From assembly GCA_028565635.1 (NCBI GenBank), contig JAOXYB010058055.1, positions 1-64,000 on the forward strand: a stretch of DNA of 64,000 nt, read 5' to 3'. A program made the position numbers and the translations under genes. Below the pieces are notes generated by a model. That model saw only the letters and a program-made list of their open reading frames with translations. It had not been told where the DNA came from and ran no database searches. Shown one piece after another: positions 1-11,922 of the stretch. Origin of the DNA: Phoronis ovalis (taxonomy: Eukaryota; Phoronida; Phoronidae). Every line of letters begins with the position of its first letter. Position 1 is the first letter of the stretch.

Positions 1-115
1 AACGTCCGGCAGAACGATGTTCTCGCGAGATTTCTCGATGTCCGGACGTTTAGCCCCAAGATATGCCGTCCGGTAACAGGACGTTTAGCCACGGCCTAAT
101 AAATAAGTTGTCAAA
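1..115. promoter_or_regulatory. GC-richer edge with TCTCGCGAGA motif and inverted CGTCCGG repeats
   Basis: This block is richer in CpG than the rest of the window. Positions 1-9 and 42-50 are a perfect 9 bp inverted repeat (AACGTCCGG / CCGGACGTT). The phrase GGACGTTTAGCC occurs twice, near 44-55 and 83-94. Positions 21-30 are the palindrome TCTCGCGAGA, a core-promoter element known in animals and bound by BANP. It could be the promoter of a gene lying to the left. The repeats could instead belong to a mobile element. No start codon or gene is tied to it here. Confidence 0.35.
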
Positions 116-526
116 ATTTGTTTCTCGATTTTAGTGGTGCCAGACAAACCGGTATGTAACCTTTGTAGTGATCCCCCGGATTATGTCTCCTTCATCATGT
201 ATGTACAAAAGAAATGTGATTCTAAATTAATTGTGATGTAGAAACGTTAAGTACAAAATCTTGGCACAAACATTTGACGTTACGAGCAACAATTTTGACA
301 GCCATTGCCTTTGCATGCAACATAAGCAACAGAGCTCACTTCGAGATTTTACCTGATTAATTTCAGATTACTATAAAACATTGACAACACTACAGCAATT
401 ATGTAAACTATTGCGATGTCATTTGTCAGGGCATTGAAAGCATAGGTGATTGATTAAACCGCGCATTAACATGTCCGATCGTCTGTGTACAATTTCTATA
501 CCTACCCAGAGTTCCGGTCTACTTAC

Positions 527-958
527 AATTTCAACGGGTTCCAAATCAGAAGCTAGAACGTCACTCTCGGTAGTTTCGTTGACAGATTCTACTTTCTCTG
601 CTTCTGAAGTGGAGGTAGAATCGGTTATCTCGCTTTCTAATAACGGGGCTGAATTTTGCTCCGCTACTTCTGTCAAAGTAATGAACATAAGTATAAATCA
701 CAAGCTAAAAATGTCGATTTGAATTTGTTCCAGATGGACAATTTGTACGCACAAAATGTTCTTTTGCAACGCAATAAACAGTGCACGGCATAAAATAATT
801 ACACCCAGTTTTAAAATGTAGCTTTGTGTTCTTTTTGTGGGTTTAAAAAAAACAGATGCAAAGAAATTACCAGGATTTCGAGCGATTTTACCATTACCAT
901 CACCCACAACCTCTCCACTGACTTCCATGTTGGTCGATATATCTGAAGCCAAGGTTTC
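527..958 (-). CDS. Unrecognised minus-strand gene, two internal coding exons (partial)
   Basis: Two minus-strand exons join cleanly. The upstream one is about 958-871 with donor CTG|GTAATT and ends one base into a codon. The next is 669-527, with acceptor TTTGACAG and donor ATT|GTAAGT. The phases match across the junction, and the joined frame is open for about 77 codons. The product is acidic and rich in Ser, Thr and Glu, probably disordered, and both exons carry the tetrapeptide LASD. The 5' boundary of the first exon is uncertain (acceptor GAGCAG at about 959 is my choice), and no start or final exon could be placed. The gene is head-to-head with TMEM179. I do not recognise the family. A chance open frame is possible, but two good splice sites in compatible phase argue for a real gene. 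Confidence 0.4.
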
Positions 959-1396
959 CTGCTCGGTCCAGAAAACACATGCACAATCAATCACAAATCT
1001 TAGAAAGTTTTTTTTCAGTTTGAATTGAAATCGTAACCTGGTCGTAACACTTTTTTGGATAACATAAAAAAAATCAATACTAACTATTTTTCTATTAGTA
1101 TCATATATGAAACCGGATGAAATTCCATGTTGAACCTGGGATATAGTAATAATTATTGAATTACTGGGCAAAGCAGAAGGGCTTTAATCATATAATGCAA
1201 TATTAACTATTTATTGACTATTTTTGTAGTGATTTACAGAAAATCGCCCCCTTCCTATCATGGGACCATCCCTAGCTGACACAATTATAGTTATTATCCC
1301 GGTGAAATATAAATCTTAATATTTTCCGGTATTTTGTATTTTGTAGAGAATGCGTGGCTGCAGCTCATATGTCAATTTCGCAGTAGATGACGGAAA

Positions 1397-3779
1397 ATGG
1401 GGATCGGAAATATTTTGCAGTTAAGCCAAGTTACAACATATATTTTGTTATTTATTATCTCATTTTTCCTTGTCATTCCGATGAGTATAAACTTACAAGA
1501 TTTCAGTGGGAATTGTTTATTATATGCTAATGGAGTATGGAATACAACTACATCCCCTATGCTACTGCAACACATTACGTGGGGAGTTCCAGGATTCTGC
1601 AATTTCGAAATATTTATGGGGATATTGTCGTTACTGGTTTCCTTCATTTTAATAATAAGAACTGCTATTCTGTTGTTCAGAGAAGTTGAAAGGTAATTAA
1701 TAACTGGAGAATGCTGGACTATAAGTTACAGTATTTGCAGATCGAGAGTAATTTTTGCCATGGATCGACATCCAATGATCCTGGGCATGGCCGTGGGTGT
1801 GCCCACCGTGCCAATGAGGGTAATATTGTCGTGACTGCATGCCTGGGACTAGTTATAACAGTCACAGTCCCAGTGTATACCGTAATTTCTGCGTAACGAC
1901 CCCATAAAATATTGTATAAATGTCAAAATACTGCTATTTGTTTTATGAGATATTGTAACTATACACCTAGCTATCTGCTTTCTGCGCAGTGAAAAAGTAG
2001 ATCCATAATATACTTCCACCAGATCTTGCTTGTCCAAACCCCCCACAACTGTACCCATAACATACCATAGAAGCCGTAAAAAGGTAACTGCATAATATTC
2101 CATAATTCGTCAAAAAAGGCAACCCCATACCAGTGGTACATCTCTGTCTGCCTTACTCAAATTAAGATCCCCCGATCCCCATTCAACTACCCATTGGATG
2201 GCTTTTGTGACATAAGCCTGAGTGATATGAAGATTTTTATCGAGTGTGATAGTAGGATGTGCTAGTCACATGTGCAACGTGACAAAATTGAGTTCCATCA
2301 GTGTCAATAAAGTGAACAAATTCAATTGGTAATATTTTTTTAGTAATTTAACTGTAATATGATTTATCAGAGGTGGATCAAGGGTTTACATGTACCTGCA
2401 ATAATTGGCTGGATTAGACCAGGTTTTTATTTCACCTCCTCAATTTATAACAGGTGTAGTTAAAAATGTTGTATGTAAGAAAAATTATTAATTTAGGTAA
2501 TTTTATATGACTCGCATTTCTTGTACTTGTAAATCCAGAATACATTATCTTTCAGCTCATTTCTGGGAAGTTTCATAACTTTTGTAGTTAATATGTTAAT
2601 GGCTTTTACAATTTTGGTTGCAAGTGGACTTCTTACAACAGGATTTAATCAATGGTGTGATGTGCTGCTCCTCCCACCTTCACAAATTAGCAGGTAAGTA
2701 TTATCAGGAATACCTTTAATACATGTAATCTCATCAACAACCTGAGCAACTTGGTCAACCAGTGCCACAAATTGAGCTCCAAAACAAATTGGCACCCATG
2801 ATCCTAAACCAAACAGTTTTGGAGAATCATCAAGTTTGCCAGAATTGTTTGCATTTATTTTGTAGCTCATCTTTTATTTAATATGTTAATTTATCTAGAA
2901 ATTGTTTGTCTAAGATGGTTTTTCTTTTACTGTAGTTGTGAAGATGCATCTTTTATGACATTTATTGATAAACAAGAAAATATCAACACTGAATTTTTTT
3001 TCCTGCAACTTGGAATGGGACAGGTATTAATGTGCTTTAAGATTAACTCCAATTTCAACAATGCTTCAAAATTTTTAACAGTTATTGTGACAAATTCAAA
3101 TTTAAGACACAGTGGCAGCAATGAATTTGAATGTTCTGAATTTATGTACTGGGGGAAATAGGGTCAAGGTAGCATCAGTACAATGTAGTTAATATATTCT
3201 ACATCTGCACAATGAATAACTTAACAAAGGGGCATCACAAGTTCCCAAAATTATGAGTGTGTCTCTATGTCACCCTGTAAGCAAAGTTAATTGTATCAAT
3301 TTTTACCGATTTATACCCTCAAAAGGTAAAAAATCTGAATTGTGTAGTTGCTCAATATTTGTCTCTATGTTGCCTGTCGGTGCATGTCACCATTCTAGAA
3401 AGCTTCCTATTGAATACTACTCAAATTGTGGACTGCTGGTTCAAAAATAACAAATCTATATGCACTAATGGTCCCATGCAAAAAAAACCTAAAGGAAATT
3501 TACAAACTATTGATGAACTCTGGATTTGAATTAGATTTAAAGATAAGCAACACAAAATGGAACGGAAAAGTGGGATGAATACATGTTACGCTAACTGCAT
3601 TATGATTTTGATTACAGTTTGCTGTCTGGACGGCATGGGTATTGTGGATGACAGGATTATTTCTGAGTGGAATTAAAATATATAAAAGCAATCAGCAAGA
3701 AGATTTTGTAACAAGCATGAACAGAGAACGTGAAAGATTGCTGCAAAAAGTTTATAGAAAAGAATCACATACTTTCTGA
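1397..3779 (+). CDS. TMEM179: Transmembrane protein 179 homologue
   Basis: There are four exons: 1397-1692, 2556-2693, 2936-3023 and 3618-3779. All introns are GT-AG, phases agree, and the product is 227 residues (vertebrate TMEM179 is about 233). Four hydrophobic segments are visible: near residues 9-30, one after the FCNFEIF stretch (about 70-95), one in exon 2 (about 100-122), and one in exon 4 starting FAVWTAWVLWMTG. Family hallmarks are NLQDFSGNCLLYANGVWN in the first loop, GFNQWCD after the third membrane segment, and a charged C-terminal tail with QQEDF. It is a multi-pass membrane protein, mainly neural in vertebrates, with no settled biochemical function. The start ATG at 1397 begins directly with the first membrane segment, as in the family. 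The assignment is from remembered family sequence. Confidence 0.85.
1843..1873. repeat. Short inverted repeat resembling the CTGGGACT palindromes
   Basis: Inside TMEM179 intron 1, CTGGGACT and AGTCCCAG form 8 bp perfect arms around a 15 bp non-palindromic loop (AGTTATAACAGTCAC). The outer bases match the palindromes at 15496 and 43371. No flanking duplication is obvious, so it may be a decayed or unrelated relative. Confidence 0.4.
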
Positions 3780-5477
3780 GAACAAGGGTGCAGGTGATAA
3801 TTGAACTGCAAAGAACATGCAAATCAGATTTTAATGAAACCGATCTTTCAGATTAAGCTTACGGTCTCCATATGGATTTAGATGAATATGTATATCAAAC
3901 ATTCTAAAGTGTATCCAGTATATTCTGAAAATCTTGGTTGCATTCCTCAGTATCACTGCTCACAATGTATCTAATGTTAAGTGGAATATTATGTTATAAA
4001 GTCCAATTTTTACATCAAAAAGTGGCAATTACATATGATGCAGAAAAAAGTTAGATTGTCCGTTTCATTTAATCTACATGCACAGTTTCAGTGCATGTAC
4101 TTTTTTGAATGAAAATTTGTGCGTTGAGAACCTTCAAAGTTCATCAGTGAATCTCAGATTGTGTTAGAATATTTCCCATTTTTCCCTAATTTTTGTTAAC
4201 TGTCATCAGATTTAAATTATCATTCATGTTTGCAGAAATAATTGTAGCGAGAATTGTAGTACATCAAACTATAGTACTCAGAGTAGGAGCTAAAGCTTTT
4301 TCAGTTTTCCTTAGTGCATATCGACCCTGGGTGTCGATGTTATGGTATCCAATAATCAAGTCAAGCTCCGAGAGAGTTTGGTTATGTGTGTATTAGTATA
4401 GTGTGAACCTGTTCATAGTAACAATGCGAACTGCTTATACGTACCTGCTGTACGATAAACATTATTATGCAAAATCAATACCACATTGTAAAAGCTAATT
4501 GACATTAATTTATAATAGTTAACAGCATTTTGCGTTTTCTGTTTTGATGTAAAATTTCTAACTGCAAAATGCTTTTGCGAGAGATTGACAATCTTTAAAG
4601 TTTAGCAAGTCATATTAAGTGGCTATCTCATTTTCATTTCAGGTGTTCTATTGATTTTCTTCACTTAGATAATTATCATGTCATGTATTTTATAAATAAG
4701 TACACCAAAAGACGAATTAATTCATTTTGTCTAACGGTGTCCGAAGCTGAAGTATGAAGTGTGATATGACATTTGGTTGCTACTTCACCCTTAGGTACGA
4801 ACGCCGGCATTTGCACTCCGGTTATACAGTTGCAATGGAGAATTTGTAAATTATTAACATTTTTTTAATAAAAAGAGACTTGGAAATGTTTTATACATGA
4901 TATTGCTTCCTTGTGACATTTATTCCTTTACAAAATCTGCAACTGCTATTTAGTTGCACAACTCTGTATGTGGAGAAACACTAAAGCAGACAGCTGAATT
5001 AATATATATCTCGAAAGTGAGATGCCACATGAACAGGATGTCAAATGTCCTGCGAATAATGATGTACACCTCAAATTTTGATACAGTTTGTCTTATATAA
5101 CTCGTAGAATCTTTTCAACAATAAATAATAATTTAATGATATCAGACGTCTAAAGTAAAACTTATTTTAAATAATTATAGAAATGATTTCTTATTTTATA
5201 ACCGACACGTGAGCATATGAGCGACTGGCACATTTTCTAAAAACGCTAAGGTGGACTTAATTTCCCAGGGAATAAAATTTGTTTTTCACTGCATGAAATC
5301 AGTTATTGAGCATAATGACGTGTTTGTCACGTATAATGCACGTATAAGCTGCAGTGTCATGGCAAAAATACGTCACAAACGCCAAAACGTATTGAATCAT
5401 TAAGAAGCAGCTTTTGATGGTGGTGTGTTGCTTCCATACCAGCTTAGTTCTGTTTCTTGATCAATAGGTTAACAAAA
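3780..5477. other. Intergenic region and TMEM179 3' end
   Basis: This holds the TMEM179 3' untranslated region and the upstream region of the next gene. The best poly(A) signal is AATAAA at 4867-4872, about 1.1 kb after the stop codon. The only other open frames are short and lack splice sites or recognisable protein. I see no repeat family or RNA gene. Confidence 0.5.
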
Positions 5478-6786
5478 ATGTCTGACGATAGCTCGGCATC
5501 TGATTATGACTCTGAATATGATGAGAGTCCGGAAAGGGACGAGAGAACAGGAGTATTGTACCATCCCAATCCAGCTTTCCAAAATTTCTCTCAGGTATAT
5601 ATGAACATTTCTGGCAGTCAAAAATTGTATAACAGTTTAGGTAACATTAATAAAAAAACAGTCTCGGCACTATTCACATGTCAGTGTTATCACACTATTC
5701 ATAATTTAATGAAAATCCAATATAGTGGCGATATATCACAATTTCTTCTCGCTTTGTTTACATTATTACTGTCCAGCGTCAGTATCTAGCTAAATTAATA
5801 AGTTTAAGTCACATAGATACAAACAGGTTGTAATTCTGAGGCATCGTGAAATATTTTTTTCGCCATTTGTTTTGAAGTATATAACTAGCTATTATGGCCA
5901 GTAATTTCAGTTACGTGTGCACAGTTACGTCAGATACAACATAGGTTATTGATTGTTTTAAAATATCTATAATATTAGTCTAGTCCCACTTTAATTTCAC
6001 ATTATTTTGTTACAGGCCGTGGATCGTATCAGTCATAATGTCTGCCACAATAACCAAAATGGCGACGGAAACAATCCAGGCGGGGATCTACCATTTGCAA
6101 GTCAAATGTTTCTAACAATTCCAAACATGCCGAAATCACAACAGAACACTTATTGTCCAAAATTTGGACAGCCTGTTCCCCAGCTTTCCAATGTGCAACC
6201 AGGGGCTAATTCTCTCATGGCTGTTTGCCCCATAGAAGGAGCTTGTACTACTGAACAACCGTTTACTCAGGGATTCATTTCAGAATTCCCACAGTTTGGT
6301 CAACTACCAACTGCTATCCCTCAGATACATCAAAATACTGGTGGGGAAACTCAAAATATGTTTAACCCAAATGATGGTCAAAATAGTAATAATAATGCTG
6401 TTGACGGAAACGTAATTTCTGGATTTCAGTTAGACGAACAAAGGGAATATTTTTTAAATATTAATAACAATTCCAGCCAATCTTCTTTATCTGCCGTAAA
6501 TAAAGCCCCAACATCAAAGAAAAACAAGAAGAATGTAAAAAATGTAGCTAAACTTACTGAAAAAAGATCGGCTGTTCGAAATACCACAGATAAAATCAGT
6601 GCATGTCCAAGGGAAAAAAGGAAATCTGTTGTAGGCGAAAAGAGTGTGTCGTTTTTAGGAACCATCAACATCATAGGAGCTGGAGAGATGTCTGGAACTC
6701 GATCCGGAACCATATGTTCCAAAATAAATGTTGTTGATAGCAAGAAAACAAAAAAATCGAAGAAAAAGGTTTCTAGCAGAAAATAA
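5478..6786 (+). CDS. Uncharacterised two-exon protein, acidic N-terminus and basic C-terminus
   Basis: Exon 1 is 5478-5594 and exon 2 is 6016-6786, in phase 0 with donor CTCAG|GTATAT and acceptor TTGTTACAG. The product is 295 residues. The start ATG at 5478 is preceded by AACAAAA, a good context; the frame extends a little further upstream but without an ATG. Residues 1-22 are Ser/Asp/Glu-rich (SDDSSASDYDSEYDESPERD). The middle is rich in Asn, Gln, Pro and Gly. The last 100 residues are strongly basic, ending with KKTKKSKKKVSSRK, and could act as a nuclear-localisation or nucleic-acid-binding tail. There is no signal peptide or membrane segment. I do not recognise a domain. An AATAAA at 7104-7109 ends the transcript about 320 bp after the stop. 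The order acidic, then low-complexity, then basic suggests a disordered nuclear protein, which is inference. Confidence 0.65.
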
Positions 6787-7103
6787 ACATATGCCCGCTT
6801 TTTATTTCATTTCAAGTGATTAAATACCGTAACATATCACATACTGGGTATTATAATTCTACATTTTATATATGTTTCAATTGCTGTACTAAAACAGCGT
6901 TTTTTACATGCTAGCCAAATGTTGTATAGTTTTAAAACGCCTGTTTTTTTAATATATTCCTTTTAGTAATAATGTCGACAATCATTCCTGAAATAACATA
7001 TTTTGAGTTAATTTCCCATAGCATTAAGTATCATTATGAATTGATCTAAGTGCAATACTGTAATGTTAATGTTATTTAGTTTAAAATTTAAATATAATGT
7101 TGA

Positions 7104-7109
7104 AATAAA
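7104..7109 (+). terminator. Poly(A) signal of the 295-residue gene
   Basis: A canonical AATAAA lies about 320 bp downstream of the stop at 6786, with no nearer strong candidate. Confidence 0.5.
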
Positions 7110-7808
7110 GATGCATCATTTGCTCGTTAAGTAATATATTAATTTTCTATAAAATAGTGTTACGCTTTATCATAATTGATTATCTTTCATTTAATCCATA
7201 GTTTAGCCAGGCGAGCATTGCACTAAACATTTGTTAAGCAATTTTGCACACAGGTATCATATTGCAACCAATAGGGAATTGGTCAAATACTGGCCGATGT
7301 TGGATTAAGTGTACATTAAAAAGTTTTTAAATCTTTTAAAACACTATATATCTGCATGTTAAGCATTTCAGTAAATTCTACCCAAAGAATGTATACTAAA
7401 AATGTGACCTCATTTTCTCCCGGTATTTTCTCTTTTTGGGCATTACCAACAGCTTTCAATATAGTTCTGATATAGTTATAACTATATTTTCACAATCTGC
7501 ATTCTAAAAGGTGTTCATTTTAAATCTGTATTTAATCCAAAAAAATGAGATGAAACCTATGTTTAAATTTAATATGCATTATTATAACATGTGTATCTAA
7601 ACATCACGAACTTGCGCAACATGCGCTTCGATATCTCTATTATAGATTATTAATTTTAAAATTAGGCACAATACAGGAACACCACGCAAAACACGAGACT
7701 GGAAGTTATCCCCCCGAGTAATCCTAACGCTGCGTGCCTAAATCTGAATGAAATTCATATTATGACGTGTTTTCATTGATGACTTCAAATACATGCAGTA
7801 GAAGGAAA

Positions 7809-10800
7809 ATGGCAGATTGTGTTGAAATTATACTTCTTTTTGTACTATTTCCCCTTTGTATCCTGTTAGTAGCAACAAACAGCTGTACAGAGAACGATGT
7901 TCCAGTGCCAGACAACGGATATATAGAACCAAATACTTTTCGTCAATTGCCGAATGCATCCGCTGGTGTAACTTTAGGTTGCAACTGGGCGTTCTCTTTT
8001 AAAGAACATGAAAGCTATGAAAACGTTTGGCAGTCAATCCCTTTTGTCGAACCCAACTTCAGACAAACTTTTCCATTGCTTTATCTGGGGTGTATAGGTG
8101 GACAGTGGAATGTGACGACGCTTAAGTGTCATAGGCGTCTTTTAAATCTAAACTGTCAAGGGGATCCAGTCAAAATGATTGGTAGAAATGTTCACGTGAC
8201 TGTTGGAGACGTTTTACGTTTAGAGTTTCACCACCAAGACATGCGCGGAATTGACACAGCATGTGTATATGGACCAAGGAAATCCGGTACTACACGAGTA
8301 CATCTGATTAATAAGTTGAGTCCCCAAAACTTCCAACTCAATTTAAGATCTACCAAAGTAGATATTGGCGTAATTCAAAGTTACGATGAATTCAATGGTC
8401 TCTGGTATTTTGCACGTGGTTTGTCGAATACAGATGTCTGCGGTGATTATTTTTGGGTAGATATCAATCGGAATGGTTCTTGGGGTGAGTGGGGTATTTG
8501 GAACAGTAGAAAATGCAAATCGTGTATTGCGGCGCCGAAGAGTATCCGAACTCGTGAGTGCGATAATCCCAAACCGTTAGGTAAACTAGGCATGAGATGT
8601 CTAGCAAGTGATACTGAAATTAGAGAATGTCCAGCTTTGCAACTATGCCCTGACACACCTGTTTGGACTAATTGGACGTGCAAATGCATAGAAGGAAGAG
8701 CTATTAAAGAAAGAAAGCTTCATTGTCCAGAAGCAGAAAAATACCCCGAAAAGTATTCATGCGCATTGCCTTCAAACTCAAAAGAAAGAGGACTATGTGA
8801 ATTAGACTATGACTGTGTAGTTGTGCCCTCGTGGTCTGAATGGTCGTCCTGTGTGTGTAGAGATGGTTTACCACTAAAACGACGTGAACAGCATTGCAAC
8901 TTGCTGCGCGAAGGAACTGTTTGTAGTGTACCAACAACGTCATTACTAAATCAAGTTCAATTTTGCTTAGATTTAATGTGTGAAAGTGTGCCTTCGTGGA
9001 CTGAATGGTCAGGTTGCACTTGCATGAATCACAACTTCCATGGAAAGCAGGATCGTGAAATGAAATGCCCTCCACTAAAGTATAAGGATTATCAACAATG
9101 TGAGACGCCGAAACCGTTATATCAAGAACAAGAGTGTTATTGTTCAAATTACGTAGTTGAACCCTGGTGGTCTTCATGGACAACTTGTCGTTGCGAAAAT
9201 AACATCCCACTGCGAAGACGTGAAGAAAATTGCGACTTGTTTCAAAATGAAGATATCTGTTCAATACCACTTACATCATTGCGAAATCAAAGTAATATTT
9301 GTATACATTTAAAGTGTGAGATTGCACCTATTTGGGCCGAATGGTCAAACTGTCTTTGTGTGAACCATCATGGCACACAAAATCGTCGCAAAGAATGTCC
9401 TCCGTTAAAGTACGAGCAACTGCAAAACTGCGATGTTCAAGCGGCATCGAATATTGTTGAAGAACGACTATGCGGCTGTTCCTCGTGGTCTAAATGGACA
9501 ACCTGCCAATGTGATGATGATATACCAGTAATGAAACGAACAAAACAATGTGCCTTTCTTACGGGAGAGGAAGTTTGTGCTGTACCGCCATCTTCACCAA
9601 AAAATGAAGTTAAAACTTGCGAGAATTATAGGATGTGTGAGATCGCATCTTCCTGGTCCGAATGGTCATCGTGCTTTTGCCAGAACAGTCGTGGAAAGCA
9701 AGCGCGCAGTAAAAAATGTCCTCCTTTAAATAAGAAGTTCGAAGTATGTGATATTTTGTCACCGTATGATGTCGAGCGACCGTGTCTACTAAATTGTTCC
9801 ACGTTTGATGCTAGTCCTTGGGAGGCTTGGTCCGATTGGACGACATGCTCTGTTACTTGTGGACAAGGTAGTCGTGCTGAAAGGTCGTTGCGGTCTTTCC
9901 AATGAAAAATTTGTTTATAAGCAGTACTGTGTATTTTCTTTGTACTCGAGTTAGCGTTAGTCAAAATTATAACACTAATCGAAAAATATTACTTTATCAT
10001 AGCTTTGCAGAAATCACATCCGTATTTTGTGTATGATGTGTGCTGCTGTTTTGTAACGATTTTTTCTTTAATAACCTTAACGACCTTTGCATTGCAGCCA
10101 TGATAATTAATACCGTTTTTTTTAAGTATTGAATTAGTTATTGACAAAATATAGCATTGATATTTTTACTAAATTATGTTATCGATAATGATGTGAAATG
10201 TGTCCCGTTGTATTTGGGTTCCGTGACGACGTTCAAAATAAGATCCCCATCTGTATGACTGCCTTAATTTACCAAGACTCAATTTCGGTAACAGAACTAC
10301 CCAATAAACATGAAATGTAAATTAGGCGAGTTTTGTTGCTAGTGTTTAAACGGTGGTCTAAACCCAGTGTAGTGGCCGGAGTTCTGCATTTTAGTTATAA
10401 TGACAGGACGCATTCAGAATCACGTTTCTAATTGCGGTGCCGCTAAATGTACGTTTATATGGGCTTTATATGCCAGTTATGGAGATTAACATAAATGGTG
10501 GATTGATAGTAAGTTTGTGTAGGGTTACAGCATACCCCTGTACTAGCTCACCACTACAGCTTTAGATTATTCCTAAATTTATCTTATTCAGATAACCACA
10601 ACATTGGGTCTCGGCATTGGGTCATCCGAGTTGACCATATTAAGAAAGATAACAATCAATAAAAGCATATCATTGATGCAACTATTACATTTTAGGTGTA
10701 AGATCGCGCAAAAGAAATTGCTTATTCGAATCACTGTGTATTGATGCTGGAGATCCCAAACAATCGAACGAAGCAGAATCTTGCTTGCTCGCTCCGTGTT

Positions 10801-10943
10801 CTGTTCCTGGAGAAGAATCAATTATAGAAATCTATAGAAATTGGGACGATAGCATCGCAGGATCAATGTCAAATAAGATTTTTGTCTCTAGTATTCTAAT
10901 CTTCGTACTAATCTGCTGTCATTTATCTTTTAATCTTTCCTAG
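7809..10943 (+). CDS. GPI-anchored CCP/thrombospondin type-1 repeat surface protein
   Basis: There are two exons, 7809-9867 and 10696-10943, joined in phase 1 (donor GGACAAG|GTAGTC, acceptor CATTTTAG). The product is 768 residues. ATG 7809 (GGAAAATGG) is chosen over ATG 7779 because it leads straight into a signal peptide (about residues 1-24, hydrophobic core IILLFVLFPLCILLV). Next come a sushi/CCP-like module (about 27-106) and an unrecognised 115-residue region. A canonical TSP1 repeat starts near 221 and an atypical one near 280. Six alternating atypical repeats follow from about 338 to 665, each with a W..W..C.C core. The last is a canonical TSP1 repeat (about 668-725, WSDWTTCSVTCGQG) whose second half is encoded by exon 2. 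The C-terminus ends in a hydrophobic stretch (IFVSSILIFVLICC) with no cytoplasmic tail, preceded by small residues, as in a GPI signal. Reading through without splicing stops at 9905, inside the intron. The role is probably extracellular adhesion or recognition, which is inference. Confidence 0.72.
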
Positions 10944-11020
10944 ACAATTAAATAATTCAGTACAAGTTTATACATTCATCAAGCAGATCAATAGAGATTG
11001 AGTTCACCGTCAATGCATAT

Positions 11021-11090
11021 ATAACAACAGGTTACAATGCATAACAACAGGTTACAGTGCATAACAATGCATAACAACAGGTTACAATAT
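11021..11090. repeat. 20 bp tandem repeat (ATAACAACAGGTTACAATGC), 3.5 units
   Basis: Units lie at 11021-11040, 11041-11060 and 11071-11090, with a 10 bp partial unit (ATAACAATGC) at 11061-11070. They differ by one or two bases. The array lies just downstream of the TSP1 gene and looks like a minisatellite. Confidence 0.85.
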
Positions 11091-11560
11091 GTATTCTTGC
11101 ATACGCATATATTTAACTGTTATTTATATATAATAAAAATAGAACGAATCGCAATAGATTCACTAAAATTCGTTGACCAAGGGGTGACTTTTCACGAAAT
11201 CTGCTATTTTCTGTGAATACTTCGGGGTCCACTATTAAACGCAACTTTTATCCGAACGAGGATATGTTTAAAGATGGTTGCATTGTTTGAAATAAAAGAT
11301 CTAAGTTTAATAAACATAGTGTCTATATATTTCATAACAACACTTTGTCTTTGAAAAAAGATCTGTTAGCAGTTTTCAAGTATTGTCCACCAGAGAGAGT
11401 TTTTTTGACACAAATGTGTGATTGAGAATTAACCTACCATTCAGTACATTGAAAAGTGTCATTTTTTTTCTTAAAATTTCTTTATTTAGTTACTGATAAA
11501 ATGTCCTAAAATTAAATGTTTCAAATATAGAGTGTTTGAGAAGAATAGGTTGTCAGTTTT

Positions 11561-11566
11561 TTTATT
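11561..11566 (-). terminator. Poly(A) signals of the cysteine-rich peptide gene (approximate)
   Basis: On the minus strand, clustered AATAAA/AATAAAAT signals lie around 11560-11580, at the end of the third exon of the small secreted peptide gene. The exact cleavage site cannot be chosen by eye. Confidence 0.4.
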
Positions 11567-11922
11567 TTATTGTAGAATAAATACAATTTTGTAAATTTGT
11601 CAATACATTGGAAGAATGATGATGTAGGCCATATCACCATAATGGTGATCATGCAAAATTGCAATTAGAAAAGGTATTACAGCTGCATATAGCTTGGTTC
11701 CCTTTTCGTATTCTTCATTTTGTGTATTGTAACGTCCAGTTTTACCTGAAAAACATACAATTGAAATTTAGCTCTAAAATTCGTTTTATCCTTTTATTCT
11801 AAATTGGCGTGAATTTATGTTACAATAAAAATGGATGATATTGTACAGTTATGCTTACTTCCTTTCTATCTAACTTGTGAAGTCCAAAAAACGTTAATTT
11901 GATTTCTACAAATTCGATTTGC

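Noticed and set aside
698-1171. 157-codon minus-strand frame as a complete gene
   Set aside because: Only the part near 871-958 behaves like an exon. The rest includes likely non-coding sequence such as a run through AT-rich DNA, and the frame ends in the intron before the 669-527 exon.
7767-7808. Upstream starts for the TSP1 protein (GTG 7767, ATG 7779)
   Set aside because: They would bury the signal peptide behind 10-14 residues. ATG 7809 has the better context and puts the signal peptide at the N-terminus.
8704-9270. 188-codon minus-strand open frame
   Set aside because: It is a long antisense shadow of the TSP1 coding exon, without its own start context or domain.
9626-9964. 112-codon minus-strand open frame
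   Set aside because: It is antisense to the TSP1 repeats. The plus-strand frame is clearly coding, and this frame has no recognisable protein.
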